DNA from: Ichthyosporea sp. XGB-2017a
Taxonomy: Eukaryota > Opisthokonta > Ichthyosporea
DNA length: 27,724 nt
NCBI GenBank assembly: GCA_002811675.1
Contig: PDIM01000078.1
Span: 28,231 to 55,954 of the forward strand
Direction of reading: 5' to 3'
Positions 1 through 9,365 of this stretch are shown one piece after another; positions within the stretch are counted from its first letter, which is position 1; every line of letters begins with the position of its first letter. The notes below the pieces were generated by a model. That model searched no databases. It saw only the letters and a program-made list of their open reading frames with translations, and was not told where the DNA came from. Both the position numbers and the translations under genes were made by a program.

Positions 1-386
1 TCTCTCTTTACAAATTATTTGTCTCACACAAAACCCAATGCCCCTTGAGTCTTGACATTGCCTGCAAATCGGAAGTCGGAACATTCCCTCATGGTTCGTT
101 AGCAGAACTGACAACTCTCAAGCTCCCATTGAGCACTTACTAACCCGCTTAACCTCCCTGCTTATGCATTGCTGTGTTAAGTTTCACCCTTCTAGCAATA
201 AAGTTTTAACTTGGACCTATTCCTACAAAATGGAGCATGCTTCAGTTCTCCATAACATTTCAATGAGCCCAAAGAGCAATAGCTAATGCCCCTCTCTCTA
301 CTCACAAATGCAAGTCTTTTTTTGACCTTTAGACATTTTATTGTTATTCAAAAAAACTGGAAATGTCAACCACAGAAATAAAGTGC
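1..386. other. left flank and 3' UTR of DP gene
   Basis: No coding sequence is supported here. Reading the minus strand, an AATAAA signal lies at 337-342, about 45 nt past the DP stop codon, so the transcript probably ends near position 320. A plus-strand AATAAA lies at 197-202 and could end a gene entering from the left of the window, but no coding sequence for such a gene is visible. Confidence 0.5.
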
Positions 387-2231
387 TCACTCTGAGCTCT
401 TAGTGTTCTCAGACATTGGCGATGCTTGGTCTGATTCTTCAGTGGTTGAAGGCCCAGGTGAACCCTGCTCCGATCCTCTCTGCCCTTGGTTCTGCTCAAT
501 CTCCGATACCACCCCTTCTGAGGCCATCGCTATAGCAATTCAAGTATTAAAACATCACAATCAGTTGGGATGCTAAACAAAACGCTTACGATAAACAAAG
601 GCGTAAAAATGTTAATAACACTTACCATCTACATAGCTGTGGATTTGACTAGGAAGAGCTTCTTTGATGGCTTTTAATACGTCATCCGAAATGGCTTTAC
701 CAGATTCCAAACCACCTGCAAGACCCATTCTTTTCATTATTTCAACATCGTCATGAATTTCAAAAGGCTGGTCAAACTTGAAAAAAAACTCGTCTCGTTG
801 CTCAGACATTTCACATTCGATACCTCCTTCCGACTTTGTATTTACAATGATAAAAGGCAATTGAATGTTACTCGGTGACCCAATCCCTCCATTTTTCGAA
901 ATATGCTTTTTGTTGCGCTTTACCAAATTGCTAAAGAGCGAGTGCTGCACAATCAATTCCCTGATGTGAGCTCTCTTTGCTTGAATGCGCTCTTCTTGTG
1001 CTTTCTTCTCTTCTTCCAATGGCCCCAACTCAGCATCTGAGTTATCAAGAACGGGAAGTCCAATCCATGTAATTTCTTTTCGCTGTTTGGAAATAATGCC
1101 CATCGCCATGAGAACATTCAGCGCATCATAAACCCTTCGGCGAATGTTTTTCTGGTCATAATGCCCTTCTGAGGGGGTGAAAGTCCTTTCAAAATGACCA
1201 TGCCCGCTTTTGGGCTCAGGAGGGGCACTGGCAAACTCAGAAACTAGTTCATCGGCCACCTCATTATATGTCGTCACGACTTTTTGCTCGACCTTTTCGC
1301 ACACCTAATAAATAAAGCAGACATTGGCATAAATACTAATTTGCAGCACAACAACTCCAATTTACACCTCTTAATGCAATACTTTACCTTCAAAGAAAAA
1401 TGCCTAAGACCTTTGCTTGATTTATCAGGAGTAGAGCTCTTGAACGACTTCATCATCCTTGTTCGCTTAGGTGTACCATCGAGAATTTTGTAATTATAAA
1501 AGCTGCTATCAGTTGTCATCCCTTTCTTTGGTTTTGTCTTTTTTGAAGAGCCGCTGCTGCTTTCTAAAGTAGCCATAACCTCATATTTTCTTTTGGGTTC
1601 AATAGGTTGATATTTTGGTTGAGTATTCGCTGAAGGTCTAATATTATGAGGATGATAACCAGGTGGCTGGTTACCATACATACTTTGTGAATGGTGTTCT
1701 TGGTATCCATTCCCTCGAGCATTGTTGAGTGTCTCCTGAGGGTGAGGAGGAGGATAACGCTGATTGCCAACAGCTTCTGGGTGATAATGCCCATTGGGAC
1801 TTCTCTCGTCCACATTTTCATTGCTTGGATAATGGTGCCTCATATGCTCGACAGGCTGCTGCACTGGCATATGGTGAGTTGGAGGTGGCTGTTGTGGGGA
1901 AGGGTGCTGTGGAGCCGACCCTTGTGGATGTGGAGGAGCACTATACCCCTGTGAATACTGAGGATAAGCGCCTCTATACTTCGCCGAAGTTGTGCTCATA
2001 ACTGTGTTTGTGCTCGCACTTGATTCCGGATAGCTATTACAATTTTGGGTACTCAATCCTGGAACTCTTGTGTCGATGTCTGAACCCACAATAACGATCA
2101 AGTAACAACAATAATAATAATAAATCCAAATGTATGCTCTTGCGTAAATATCTTTGCACTACAAAGAAGTTCCAACCACAGCTTTAAGTTATTCAACACT
2201 TACACTTTGGGGAATATCGATCATTTGTCAT
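387..2231 (-). CDS. DP: DP-family transcription factor (E2F dimerisation partner)
   Basis: DP proteins pair with E2F and bind TTTSSCGC sites in promoters of cell-cycle genes in the nucleus. My model has four exons on the minus strand: 2231-2204, 2079-1388, 1304-626 and 529-387. The phases fit and give 513 residues. The DNA-binding winged helix spans roughly residues 228-325, with the family signature DQKNIRRRVYDALNV at 290-304 and WIGLP at 320-324. A charged coiled coil and the E2F-pairing region follow. The first 220 residues are rich in Pro, His, Gln and Tyr and look disordered. The segment before the signature is about 12 residues longer than in human DP. The 28-nt first exon rests on an ATG directly after an in-frame TAA, a GTAAGT donor and a phase-matched acceptor. 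If that exon is wrong, the next ATG is at 1999, giving 477 residues. Family assignment is very secure; the N-terminus is less so. Confidence 0.93.
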
Positions 2232-2493
2232 TTAGCTACAATTATCACAAAGAAGTTTCTTTCAATACAGCTCCCTTCACACTCAAGCGCCAACAAACGT
2301 TCAGTCTAACAATATACACAATCTCTTGCCCCCTTCGCTTACCAGATACAGAAAATCAACAGTTCTCGTTTGGTGTGTCCTCGCAGGCAAGTTTCACAAA
2401 ACAAATCAGGACAGTGATCTATGAATATCAGTCCCAATCTATTCGCCCTTGGACCTCTTTCCCGGTGGCATACCAACCAGGATAATAAACAAA

Positions 2494-2553
2494 CAGCTCC
2501 AGTACTCTAGCTATGGAGAAGCACTGCACTGGCCACCTAGTACTGTGGAGCTG
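2494..2553. repeat. imperfect inverted repeat
   Basis: CAGCTCCAGTACT at 2494-2506 faces AGTACTGTGGAGCTG at 2539-2553. The arms are complementary apart from two extra bases in the right arm, with 32 nt between. It may be a small hairpin, or ends of a short non-autonomous element. No target-site duplication was evident to me. Confidence 0.4.
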
Positions 2554-2568
2554 AACTGCTCAAATTAT

Positions 2569-2579
2569 GGCGGGAAATT
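2569..2579 (-). promoter_or_regulatory. E2F/DP consensus site 1
   Basis: The minus strand reads AATTTCCCGCC, which contains a perfect TTTSSCGC E2F core. It lies about 340 nt upstream of the proposed DP start codon, a plausible promoter position. Function is inferred from the motif alone. Confidence 0.6.
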
Positions 2580-2637
2580 GAAGTAATGTTTTTGTATGAG
2601 GGTGGCCATAGTGATGAGGGGGCTAGCCGCCCCAGGG

Positions 2638-2678
2638 CCCTGCAGCCTGCAGGGGCCAGCCGCCAGGCGGCAGGCCCC
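2638..2678. repeat. GC-rich double hairpin
   Basis: CCCTGCAG at 2638-2645 and CTGCAGGG at 2647-2654 are perfect inverted repeats one base apart. Overlapping them, GGGGCC (2652-2657), GCCGCC (2659-2664), GGCGGC (2666-2671) and GGCCCC (2673-2678) nest into a 12-bp stem separated by single A residues. The composition is far richer in GC than the flanks. Confidence 0.65.
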
Positions 2679-2708
2679 AGTCCAGTCAGTACTCAGTATG
2701 TAGTATAG

Positions 2709-2727
2709 ACTATAGACAGTCTATAGT
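2709..2727. repeat. 9-bp inverted repeat
   Basis: ACTATAGAC at 2709-2717 is followed after one base by its exact reverse complement at 2719-2727. It sits in a stretch where GTATAGAC-like words recur. Confidence 0.55.
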
Positions 2728-2976
2728 ACTACCTCGGTCTTTATACTGTAGTCTGTAAATAGCTAGTTACAGTAGTGCACTGTGCAGTAGATGTAACGTA
2801 TGGCGGTATAGGGCTTATGAGTGGACCACTTCTTGCAAGTATTATAGTTTATTTTTATACATGGTAACTTCTAGGGCTGGACATGATTTCTGGTCTCCTC
2901 CGCGCCCCGGCGGCCGGCTCCCTGCACTTCCCAGTCTCAATTTCGCTCTTCCAACATGTTACATAGAGACTTTTTA

Positions 2977-2986
2977 GGCGCGAAAA
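2977..2986 (-). promoter_or_regulatory. E2F/DP consensus site 2
   Basis: The minus strand reads TTTTCGCGCC, a perfect TTTSSCGC match with the symmetric CGCG core. It is one of three such sites in 640 nt upstream of the DP gene. Confidence 0.55.
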
Positions 2987-3199
2987 GGCCACCACTACTC
3001 ACCAGTCACCTGCAGTACTATGTACTATAGTCTGCACCTCCTGGCCCTTTCGGACCCATTATTATGTATGTAGTAGCAGCTGCGCGGACAAAGGTCGACT
3101 GCATTACTGTAGTATGAACTATGAACTATGAGCACTGCACTCTGCACTCATGATATTGTAGTCCATGGCCCATGGGGCACGGGGATCTCACTAAAATTA

Positions 3200-3209
3200 G
3201 GCGGGAAAT
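3200..3209 (-). promoter_or_regulatory. E2F/DP consensus site 3
   Basis: The minus strand reads ATTTCCCGCC, sharing TTTCCCGCC with site 1. It is about 970 nt from the proposed DP start, so it is either a distal element or belongs to an unseen transcript. Confidence 0.5.
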
Positions 3210-3636
3210 CAAAACAATAATATTTCGCTGCAGACAAAAGCGCTATTTAGGCTAAAAGGGGCAAATTAAAGGAATACCAGGATCGCCATATATGGTCATG
3301 CGTGTTTGTGGCGGTTATTTCATTTTATTGCAACATTTATAACTTTAACTTGTGAGTTATAAGTACAACTACTTATAATAGTACTAGATGGCATAGCTGT
3401 GAACCACAATATTTATGATACACTTAGCACTTGAGAGCGCAGATAGGATAGTGACGCAAATAATTAAACATATTGGTGTTTATCAGCATGATTACTTCTT
3501 TATTTCATCTCGCACTATCTGGCGTATATATTCTAATTAACGTTGCAGCTGAAGAAAAACTTAAGTGTGTATGACTTTCAAGAAAGTGGTGAAAATTGAG
3601 GTATTTCAGAAGTGAAAATAGGAAATGCTGATACAT

Positions 3637-3654
3637 TGGCGCCGAACAGGGAAC
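3637..3654 (+). mobile_element. primer-binding-site-like LTR retroelement relic
   Basis: TGGCGCCGAACAGGGAAC closely resembles the complement of a tRNA-Lys 3' end as used by LTR retroelements; relative to the usual site one C is missing and one A is added. It begins with TGG, as sites complementary to the tRNA CCA tail must. One base upstream lies ACA, a common LTR end, preceded by AT-rich sequence with a TATATA at 3525-3530. No gag or pol sequence follows, because the coding exon of the neighbouring gene starts within 70 nt, and I found no convincing matching LTR start. This is a possible fragment only. Confidence 0.35.
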
Positions 3655-3717
3655 TTGCACTGTGGCTCACACTGAGTAGGAAGAGTATCAAAACCTCCCT
3701 AGCAAGTGAGTGTGGAA

Positions 3718-5757
3718 CTACATGACTATCAACCCACAGGCATTTTTCCCTGACTGTGAATTCGCAGAAGTCTGTTTTTCAAGTTTTTGTGATTTTCCTC
3801 TCTTATCTACTAATTTCTTTGGTCGGAAGTTTAAATAGTTTCCTTTTGCATTGTAACCAAGCCATTTAACAGGTGCTCCCATGGGTTTCAACCTTTTTAA
3901 ACATAAAGTCAACAATTAGTGTTAGTTTGAGCTGACATAGTCAAAAAGCAAGTTTAGTAAAAAGCAGAATGATTACCTTATATTCCTCGACTTAAGATTA
4001 ACGGGCGGGGGCTGCTTGTCTATCCCGGTGGCATATGGCTGTTGACCACGATACCTTAAGTCTTGATTGATATCCCTCTTTGAGTCAATCACTCTCACAC
4101 CTCGCCCATCTCTCGGAAATAACCCCGTCTCCGCGCCATAAAATTGATAATACTTCCTTAAATAGTCGTTGTAGAACTCGTCTTTTACAACGTAGTTGTA
4201 TTTGAAATGAAAATCCTCATGCCTAGAGCTACAAAAATTACCGCCCTTCTTCAAACTTCTGTAAGCTTCGGTAGATCCTGCAGACTCATTAGAGTGTCTG
4301 CCGTTGTAGGTCACACCCTGCCTTACAAATGGACTTTTTACTGCTTGCTCCCCCTCTGCCAGTATGGAACCCTGCTTTTTCGTTTTCCTGACAAAGCCAG
4401 CATGGGTTCCTGCCTTGCTAATATAGACCCCATTGGTTTCTAATGAACGATTGTCTATAGAATGGGCACCTAGAAACATGACAATGATGAGTTTCGTGTC
4501 GCCTTACATGCGTGTATTAAGTACTTGATGTCACTTACTTGTGTATCTTCCTCCAATAAGGAACGAATAATAGCCATTTTTTTTAAGTGCCGTTGGAGAC
4601 GATTTCAGCTGTCGAATCTTGCTTTCTTCTATTTCAGTTTGACTTTGCAAGCTTTTCTTTTTGCGAAATATACTCACATCTATCTCCTCGTTGGTCAGCC
4701 TGTGTATACCCAATTGTTGAAGCCATTCATATCAATAAAACAAGCAAGCATTGAATGATAGTAAAGTAGAAAATGTGAAATACATACCTATCTCTGTAAT
4801 GTACTTTGTATCGTACGGCACTTTTCGTATGAGGCGGTAGAAATTCAACTGGCTGCGGGCCAAGCAAATGTGATGACGAGGTCGATCTTTTCAGGGACGT
4901 TGGCACAACGTTGGAAGGTTCTTCAAACATCTCTAATGCCAAAGTAGTTGGCAAAATCTTTGGAATTTCAAAGCAATTTTCCATTCGTGGAGGGGTCGAA
5001 ACAGGCCTTGGGACATAAACGCGAGCGATTCTGACAAGAACAAACAAAAATATAGAAGCGAAAAACGCAAAAAGAGAATTAGCATGAAATGAAAACTCCT
5101 ACTTTGCAAAGGAAGTTTAACCTACCGGTCTATTACTGGCTTTCGAAGCCGAAACTTTAAAGGCTTGGCTTCTTCGTGAAGCCCATTTTCCGGTTTGTTT
5201 AGCGGAACAAAGTTTCGAAAACCAGCTCCTTTTGCCAGCCAACTGCTCCTATTTGAATTAAGCCACATAGCAGAAGAAAATCCTTCAGAGGTTAGCGGCC
5301 TTCTGTGTAATGGAACTTCCTTTATCCAAGAATCGTCGGGAGAGGCAGTATGTGTTGGACTACTGATTCTTCCATGTCCACAATCAGGACACTCCCTTAT
5401 TCCTTTTCTTTTGCACTCATTTTTCTTTACGTTCAACTTGCTGATTTGTCTGGTCAACGATTTTTCAGACCCTCCCCTTTGTTTGAACTTGCACCAGCCT
5501 CTATTTGTCTCATATAAATCATAGTTTTGTAGCTGTGGGCCCGAGAGAAATTCTGTGCTTTTAAGTGTTATTGTTTCACGCCCTGTCTGCTTAGAACTTT
5601 GTTGTCGCGAAGGATTAAAGCTCTGGGCCTCTATTCTCACCCCAACACCATCTCTCTTGTCTTCCCATCTTGGCTTTCGGATATTTTGACCACTGCTTAG
5701 TGATTTGGTAGGAGCACTTACTGCCCTCATGGATCTTCTTCTTTCAGAGGACGACAT
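3718..5757 (-). CDS. unrecognised basic protein, five exons
   Basis: I do not recognise this protein. Exons on the minus strand are 5757-5126, 5030-4788, 4699-4539, 4469-3977 and 3892-3718. All junctions are GT-AG, all phases fit, and the product is 567 residues. An in-frame TAA precedes the ATG. The sequence is strongly basic and rich in Ser, Arg and Lys, with no signal peptide or membrane segment. Exon 1 has a short Cys cluster (C115, C123, C126) that looks zinc-finger-like but lacks a clear fourth ligand. Exon 3 has a short charged stretch (near residues 300-335), and exon 4 an aromatic, charged stretch with many Tyr and Phe before a basic C-terminus. Conserved reading frame across four introns argues strongly that it is a real gene. 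A microtubule-, RNA- or chromatin-bound role would suit the charge, but nothing in the sequence proves one. Confidence 0.8.
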
Positions 5758-6164
5758 GACTTCAATAAGCAGTTCAGTTGATTATATTTCTGTAAGCGTC
5801 TATCAACAGGGGCCTTCCAGGGTCAGGATTTACTCAACACACAGGGCGGCTTTGGATTAAACGGGTTGGATATGGCTGGCTCCCTTGGCACAACAATAAC
5901 AATGGTGTTGTTACTACACCCCATCATGACAAGGTGCAGTAGGGAACTGCAGTGAACCAAATATATATTTTATTTTATTTACATTATTTATTTTTCTGCA
6001 TGATTGAATTTTTAAGTGGCTTTCTCCATTACCTAACAGCTACCCTCTATAAATAGCTCACAATTATCTGTGTATGTCTACTGAAGTGCTATGTCAATAA
6101 TTATAAGATGACATTATGTACTATAGCTTGTTCCCAGCTGCGCTACAGTAACGTCATGCATGTC
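5758..6164. other. spacer: VPS37 3' end and unknown-gene promoter
   Basis: No gene is seen. Three minus-strand AATAAA signals (5969-5974, 5974-5979, 5987-5992) lie about 175-195 nt past the VPS37 stop and probably end that transcript. The remaining 200 nt up to 5758 must contain the promoter of the unknown gene; I see no clear TATA box close to its start. Confidence 0.5.
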
Positions 6165-7250
6165 TCATGCAGATAAGCCACCCAGACTCCTCTGAATTTT
6201 CTCCAGCTTTGACTGGCGTAAATGATATAGTTTACGAAGACCAATGAATTGTTTCACAAATTCATCCACTTCAATGTCACCATCCATTAATCTACTTGCT
6301 AGGTCTTCAGACTCTTCATCTTTTTCTTGGACTGAAATTTTCAGATTGTCAACCACACGTGCCGGTGTATGCATATTAGAAAGTGACTGTTGATTTTGAT
6401 GTTTTTCCATTAAAGCCGATAGCAGCGCCTGCAATTCCGTATTTTTTTCAAGCAAAAGACTCTTGGACGCATTTAACTCTTGCTCTCGTTCTAAATTCTT
6501 TCGTGCTAGTTCCATATTGTTTGCCTGGAGTTCATCTTTCACATTTCCCAGATTTTTTACAATTTCTCCCTTTCTAAAAAAATTGCTAAACTCTTCCTCA
6601 CTGTTCAAAAGCTCGTTCAGTTCATCAAACGACAGAACTTCCAGCTCAGGAAACGACTTCGGGACTTCTGGCGGCTCAATAACAGTGGGTGCTTCCATGT
6701 TCGACGAAGAGGTTCTTGGGGATCGGGCAGGCATTTCTTGGGTACCCAGGCTGCCATTACTTCCATAAGCAGGAGGGATGGGCATCGAGTTGGAGTGAGG
6801 AAGTCCATAGTTGTGGAGGCTTGCTCTACTACTTCTATCGGAACCTGTACCATGCATACTACTTCGTTCAGAAGGACCAATCAGTTGAGGTGGGTGGTCA
6901 ATGAAATCTCTCAAAATTTCGGACACCATTTTGCCCAATGATATATGGGGATTCCAATTACGTATTTTTTCATGGCCCACAACATACATCTGTGTATCGA
7001 CCCATCGCTGCCTCAAAGGAGGTCTTACTTGAAAAACCGGAACTCTATTAGGAAAATCCGCAGGAAGTGTAATACGAACATAGACAGTTATACCATTTTG
7101 GCACTGTACAGATGTTTCATAAATACAATCCTTTTGTATTTCAGTAACATGCCCGCTTACAGATGCTCTCAATGTTGCGATTTGTTTCTGTCTCAAAGCT
7201 TGGGCCTCTGGAGACATGCCCCCTGGCGGTCCAGATCCTCTACCCCACAT
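6165..7250 (-). CDS. VPS37: VPS37-like ESCRT-I subunit
   Basis: VPS37 is a core subunit of ESCRT-I, which sorts ubiquitinated cargo into multivesicular endosomes. The 361-residue product has the two-part VPS37A layout. An N-terminal UEV-like domain (about residues 15-125) includes an EIQKDCIYE stretch and a Pro-rich PVFQVRPPLR segment like those of human VPS37A. A C-terminal Mod(r) coiled-coil domain (about 200-361) includes FPELEVLSFDELNELL and the ending motif around DEFVKQFIGLRKLYH. The Ser/Pro-rich linker is shorter than in the human protein. The ATG at 7250 starts a protein aligning with the family N-terminus. The frame stays open a little upstream but without another ATG. A TATATATA lies 100 nt upstream. 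Confidence 0.9.
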   Translation of the reverse strand: MWGRGSGPPGGMSPEAQALRQKQIATLRASVSGHVTEIQKDCIYETSVQCQNGITVYVRITLPADFPNRVPVFQVRPPLRQRWVDTQMYVVGHEKIRNWNPHISLGKMVSEILRDFIDHPPQLIGPSERSSMHGTGSDRSSRASLHNYGLPHSNSMPIPPAYGSNGSLGTQEMPARSPRTSSSNMEAPTVIEPPEVPKSFPELEVLSFDELNELLNSEEEFSNFFRKGEIVKNLGNVKDELQANNMELARKNLEREQELNASKSLLLEKNTELQALLSALMEKHQNQQSLSNMHTPARVVDNLKISVQEKDEESEDLASRLMDGDIEVDEFVKQFIGLRKLYHLRQSKLEKIQRSLGGLSA

Positions 7251-7348
7251 CTGTCGTTGTATTTCTTCTATAACTATACGCAATAAATGAAGCCAAGAGA
7301 ATAACTAGTCCTATCTTAGGTTACAAATCTATCCCTTCCACACTTCAC

Positions 7349-7356
7349 TATATATA
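7349..7356 (-). promoter_or_regulatory. TATA box of VPS37 gene
   Basis: TATATATA lies about 100 nt upstream of the VPS37 ATG, which would place transcription start near 7320 and give a leader of about 70 nt. The word is self-complementary, so orientation is inferred from the gene. Confidence 0.5.
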
Positions 7357-7580
7357 ATACCCAGCTGTCGTGATCCCTACCGCAATGGTTAATCGACTAA
7401 CGTCCAGTACAGGTCTATGAAATGAGAAATTATACATGTTAGAGATAAAATACAAGCAAGGAAGTCGGATGATCATTATAATTACAGGCGTACTAATACT
7501 TCAGTTGGGTAATAGGGAAAGCCACTGCGGTCTACTGCAGGAGCAATGAGCAATGAGCTGTGCTATGCACTGTACGACGG

Positions 7581-7586
7581 TATAAA
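7581..7586 (+). promoter_or_regulatory. possible antisense TATA box
   Basis: TATAAA followed by GGCGC lies on the plus strand beside the COG8 3' end. There is no plus-strand gene here, so it would drive an antisense RNA if active. The resemblance to the HECT gene promoter area (TATAAGCGC plus a TGATCAGCTGAT word) is the only supporting sign. Confidence 0.25.
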
Positions 7587-7646
7587 GGCGCTGGTGATCA
7601 GCTGATTGAGATTTGAGATTGTAGAGAGCTTTTATCAGCCAGGCTT

Positions 7647-9365
7647 TCAGTTTATTGTTGATTGCTTTTCGTCTTTGCACATTTGCATAAGGGTAGAGGT
7701 TAAGCTTTGCTGTTTTAAATTTGCTTTTGACAGGATGGTCTCATTCATAGAACTTTCATACACACAAGATAGACATTTGATAACATGCGGAACCAATTCA
7801 ACACAAAAGCAATGGCATATGCTCTTCAAGACATCCTTATCATCTGTTCCTAACGTGGCATCATTCGTGATAGTATATTTTTCCAGGCTCTTCGCAATAT
7901 TACCCAAAGAGACTGCTGTTGCATCAGCTATCGAAAATGACAAAGACAGGGGGGCACAGCGACTTAAATCATTCAATGCATTAAGATAAACGTTACAAAG
8001 CACAGCCATCGACGGATGCTCCAGAAGCCCAGATGGGGGTGCATATACCTCTTCCGAACTCTCTTTTTTTGAATCCTCGTCTTCTTTGTCGGTCTTTGAA
8101 AGAGAAGCACCTCTTCTCAATCTTGATGAACGAACCAAAAGGGCTTTAGACATCTGCAAGGCGGCGTGAGATTCTAAAGTTTCAGAAAAATTTGAAACAC
8201 CACCCTCCACCTTTCCGACATACAGCCGCAAAATTCTCTTTTCGAAAATCCCTGCAATAACATTTCTGAAATCCATCCCCACTCTGCCCATCGACATTCC
8301 AAAGTACATGCATTGACTAAGTAGAGAGCTTATTGAAGACCCATCCCCAATTTTCTCCAGTTCGGGTTCCAAAATGTCCCAAAACCACACCACTTTTTGG
8401 TTGGCCCATGAAGTTAGTATGTTTTTCAAATCCATTCCAGCAGACTTTGAGGCAGAGTCACTGCTTGCTATACTTGAAAACCCATAATCCCCATACTCTT
8501 CGGAGAACACCGCACGATATTGAGTGATAATATCGAAAATGTTCACCCTACAAATTTCAATCACCTTTGCAACATACGAAAAGGGATCTTCATGCTCAGC
8601 ACTCTCAACGGTAGAAAACAGCCACACGTCTCGCGTTTTTAGGAATTTAATCCTTAGTTCGACCTCACTATATACATCTAACCGCCGAAGAAATCCCACA
8701 ACCCTTAAGCATTCTGGAAGCTGAATCTGCTCCTCCAGAGTTGACAAAAGTTGAGAAAGCATTAAATTTCTGCTGTTCACAACGTCCTCTACAATAGATT
8801 GAACAATGGGTATGTCAGAATGCTTTCTTCTGAGTCGCTCTACAAACACTGTCAGCTCTAACGCTTCTTCATAGTGGCTATTCCTAATGCAAGTTTCCGC
8901 GAGTTGCGGAATTTCTAAAATCTCTACCATTTGACCGTGCATCTTAAGCAATTGGATTATCTGCCGCCTCTTGGCCCCTATTTTCTCACATTTTTCTTCA
9001 AATTTTGAGCAAACTTCTCGAAACTCAGGTAGCGCATCTAAAAACTCATCAACGTGAGAAGATGTTTCATTGAACTTTTCGTAAATCTCTCTTGAGCACT
9101 CGGCAGTTTGTACAAAAGCCTTGTAATTGCGAAAGGCAAGGCTTTGTGTTTCTGACTGAATAGTCTTTTTCCGATTTTCAATCCTAACAGGCTCGTGCAT
9201 AATTTTTCCCATGTCAAACGAAGTCAGCGCATTCAAATAATGCTCCTGTTCGGGATCCTCTGCCCACTCTTCAGCTGTCATAGCTGGGAAAAGCGAGCGT
9301 ATGAGATTCATCTCCTCCCCCTCCTCTATACCCGACCCTCTTGCATATTCCACCTTTACAGACAT
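7647..9365 (-). CDS. COG8: COG8, conserved oligomeric Golgi complex subunit 8
   Basis: COG8 (Dor1 family) is part of lobe B of the COG tether, which captures retrograde vesicles at the Golgi and keeps glycosylation enzymes in place. The single-exon product of 572 residues is close to the usual length of about 600. The N-terminal Dor1 region is well preserved: the helical stretch around YLNALTSFDMGKIMHEPVRI (near 45-65), the coiled segment near 85-155, and the highly characteristic PQLAETCIRNSHYEEALEL (about 153-171) followed by VGFLRRLDVYSEVELRIKFL. The C-terminal half is more divergent. An in-frame TAA lies four codons before the ATG, which supports the start. It stands head to head with the FYVE-like gene at 9912. 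Confidence 0.94.
   Translation of the reverse strand: MSVKVEYARGSGIEEGEEMNLIRSLFPAMTAEEWAEDPEQEHYLNALTSFDMGKIMHEPVRIENRKKTIQSETQSLAFRNYKAFVQTAECSREIYEKFNETSSHVDEFLDALPEFREVCSKFEEKCEKIGAKRRQIIQLLKMHGQMVEILEIPQLAETCIRNSHYEEALELTVFVERLRRKHSDIPIVQSIVEDVVNSRNLMLSQLLSTLEEQIQLPECLRVVGFLRRLDVYSEVELRIKFLKTRDVWLFSTVESAEHEDPFSYVAKVIEICRVNIFDIITQYRAVFSEEYGDYGFSSIASSDSASKSAGMDLKNILTSWANQKVVWFWDILEPELEKIGDGSSISSLLSQCMYFGMSMGRVGMDFRNVIAGIFEKRILRLYVGKVEGGVSNFSETLESHAALQMSKALLVRSSRLRRGASLSKTDKEDEDSKKESSEEVYAPPSGLLEHPSMAVLCNVYLNALNDLSRCAPLSLSFSIADATAVSLGNIAKSLEKYTITNDATLGTDDKDVLKSICHCFCVELVPHVIKCLSCVYESSMNETILSKANLKQQSLTSTLMQMCKDEKQSTIN

Larger units (their letters stand above)
2232..3717. other. spacer between DP and the unknown gene
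   Basis: No gene is supported. The spacer contains three E2F/DP consensus sites (2569-2579, 2977-2986, 3200-3209), a GC-rich hairpin block (2638-2678), an ATAG-type inverted repeat (2709-2727), repeated TACTGTAGT-like words and a primer-binding-site-like sequence at 3637-3654. The part next to 2231 should hold the DP promoter. The part next to 3718 should hold the 3' end of the unknown gene; a minus-strand AATAAA is at 3499-3504. AT content rises sharply after about 3190. Confidence 0.6.
7251..7646. other. spacer: VPS37 promoter and COG8 3' end
   Basis: No gene is supported. It holds the VPS37 TATA box (7349-7356), a plus-strand TATAAA at 7581-7586 and a TGATCAGCTGAT palindromic word at 7595-7606. 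I found no obvious poly(A) signal for COG8. Confidence 0.45.

Noticed and set aside
2207-2485. 92-codon plus-strand frame upstream of DP
   Set aside because: It starts with a non-ATG codon and overlaps the proposed first exon and promoter of DP on the other strand.
3631-3660. tRNA gene suggested by the CCA-end-like sequence
   Set aside because: Only a T-arm/acceptor-like end is present; no matching 5' acceptor strand, D-arm or anticodon arm could be found nearby.
7251-7440. An upstream coding exon for VPS37 starting with an ATG near 7437
   Set aside because: The best donor is in phase 0 whereas the acceptor needs phase 1, so the frames do not join; the protein from ATG 7250 already aligns from its N-terminus.
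7606-7989. 127-codon plus-strand frame opposite the COG8 end
   Set aside because: It starts with TTG and mirrors conserved COG8 coding sequence; any RNA here would more likely be non-coding.
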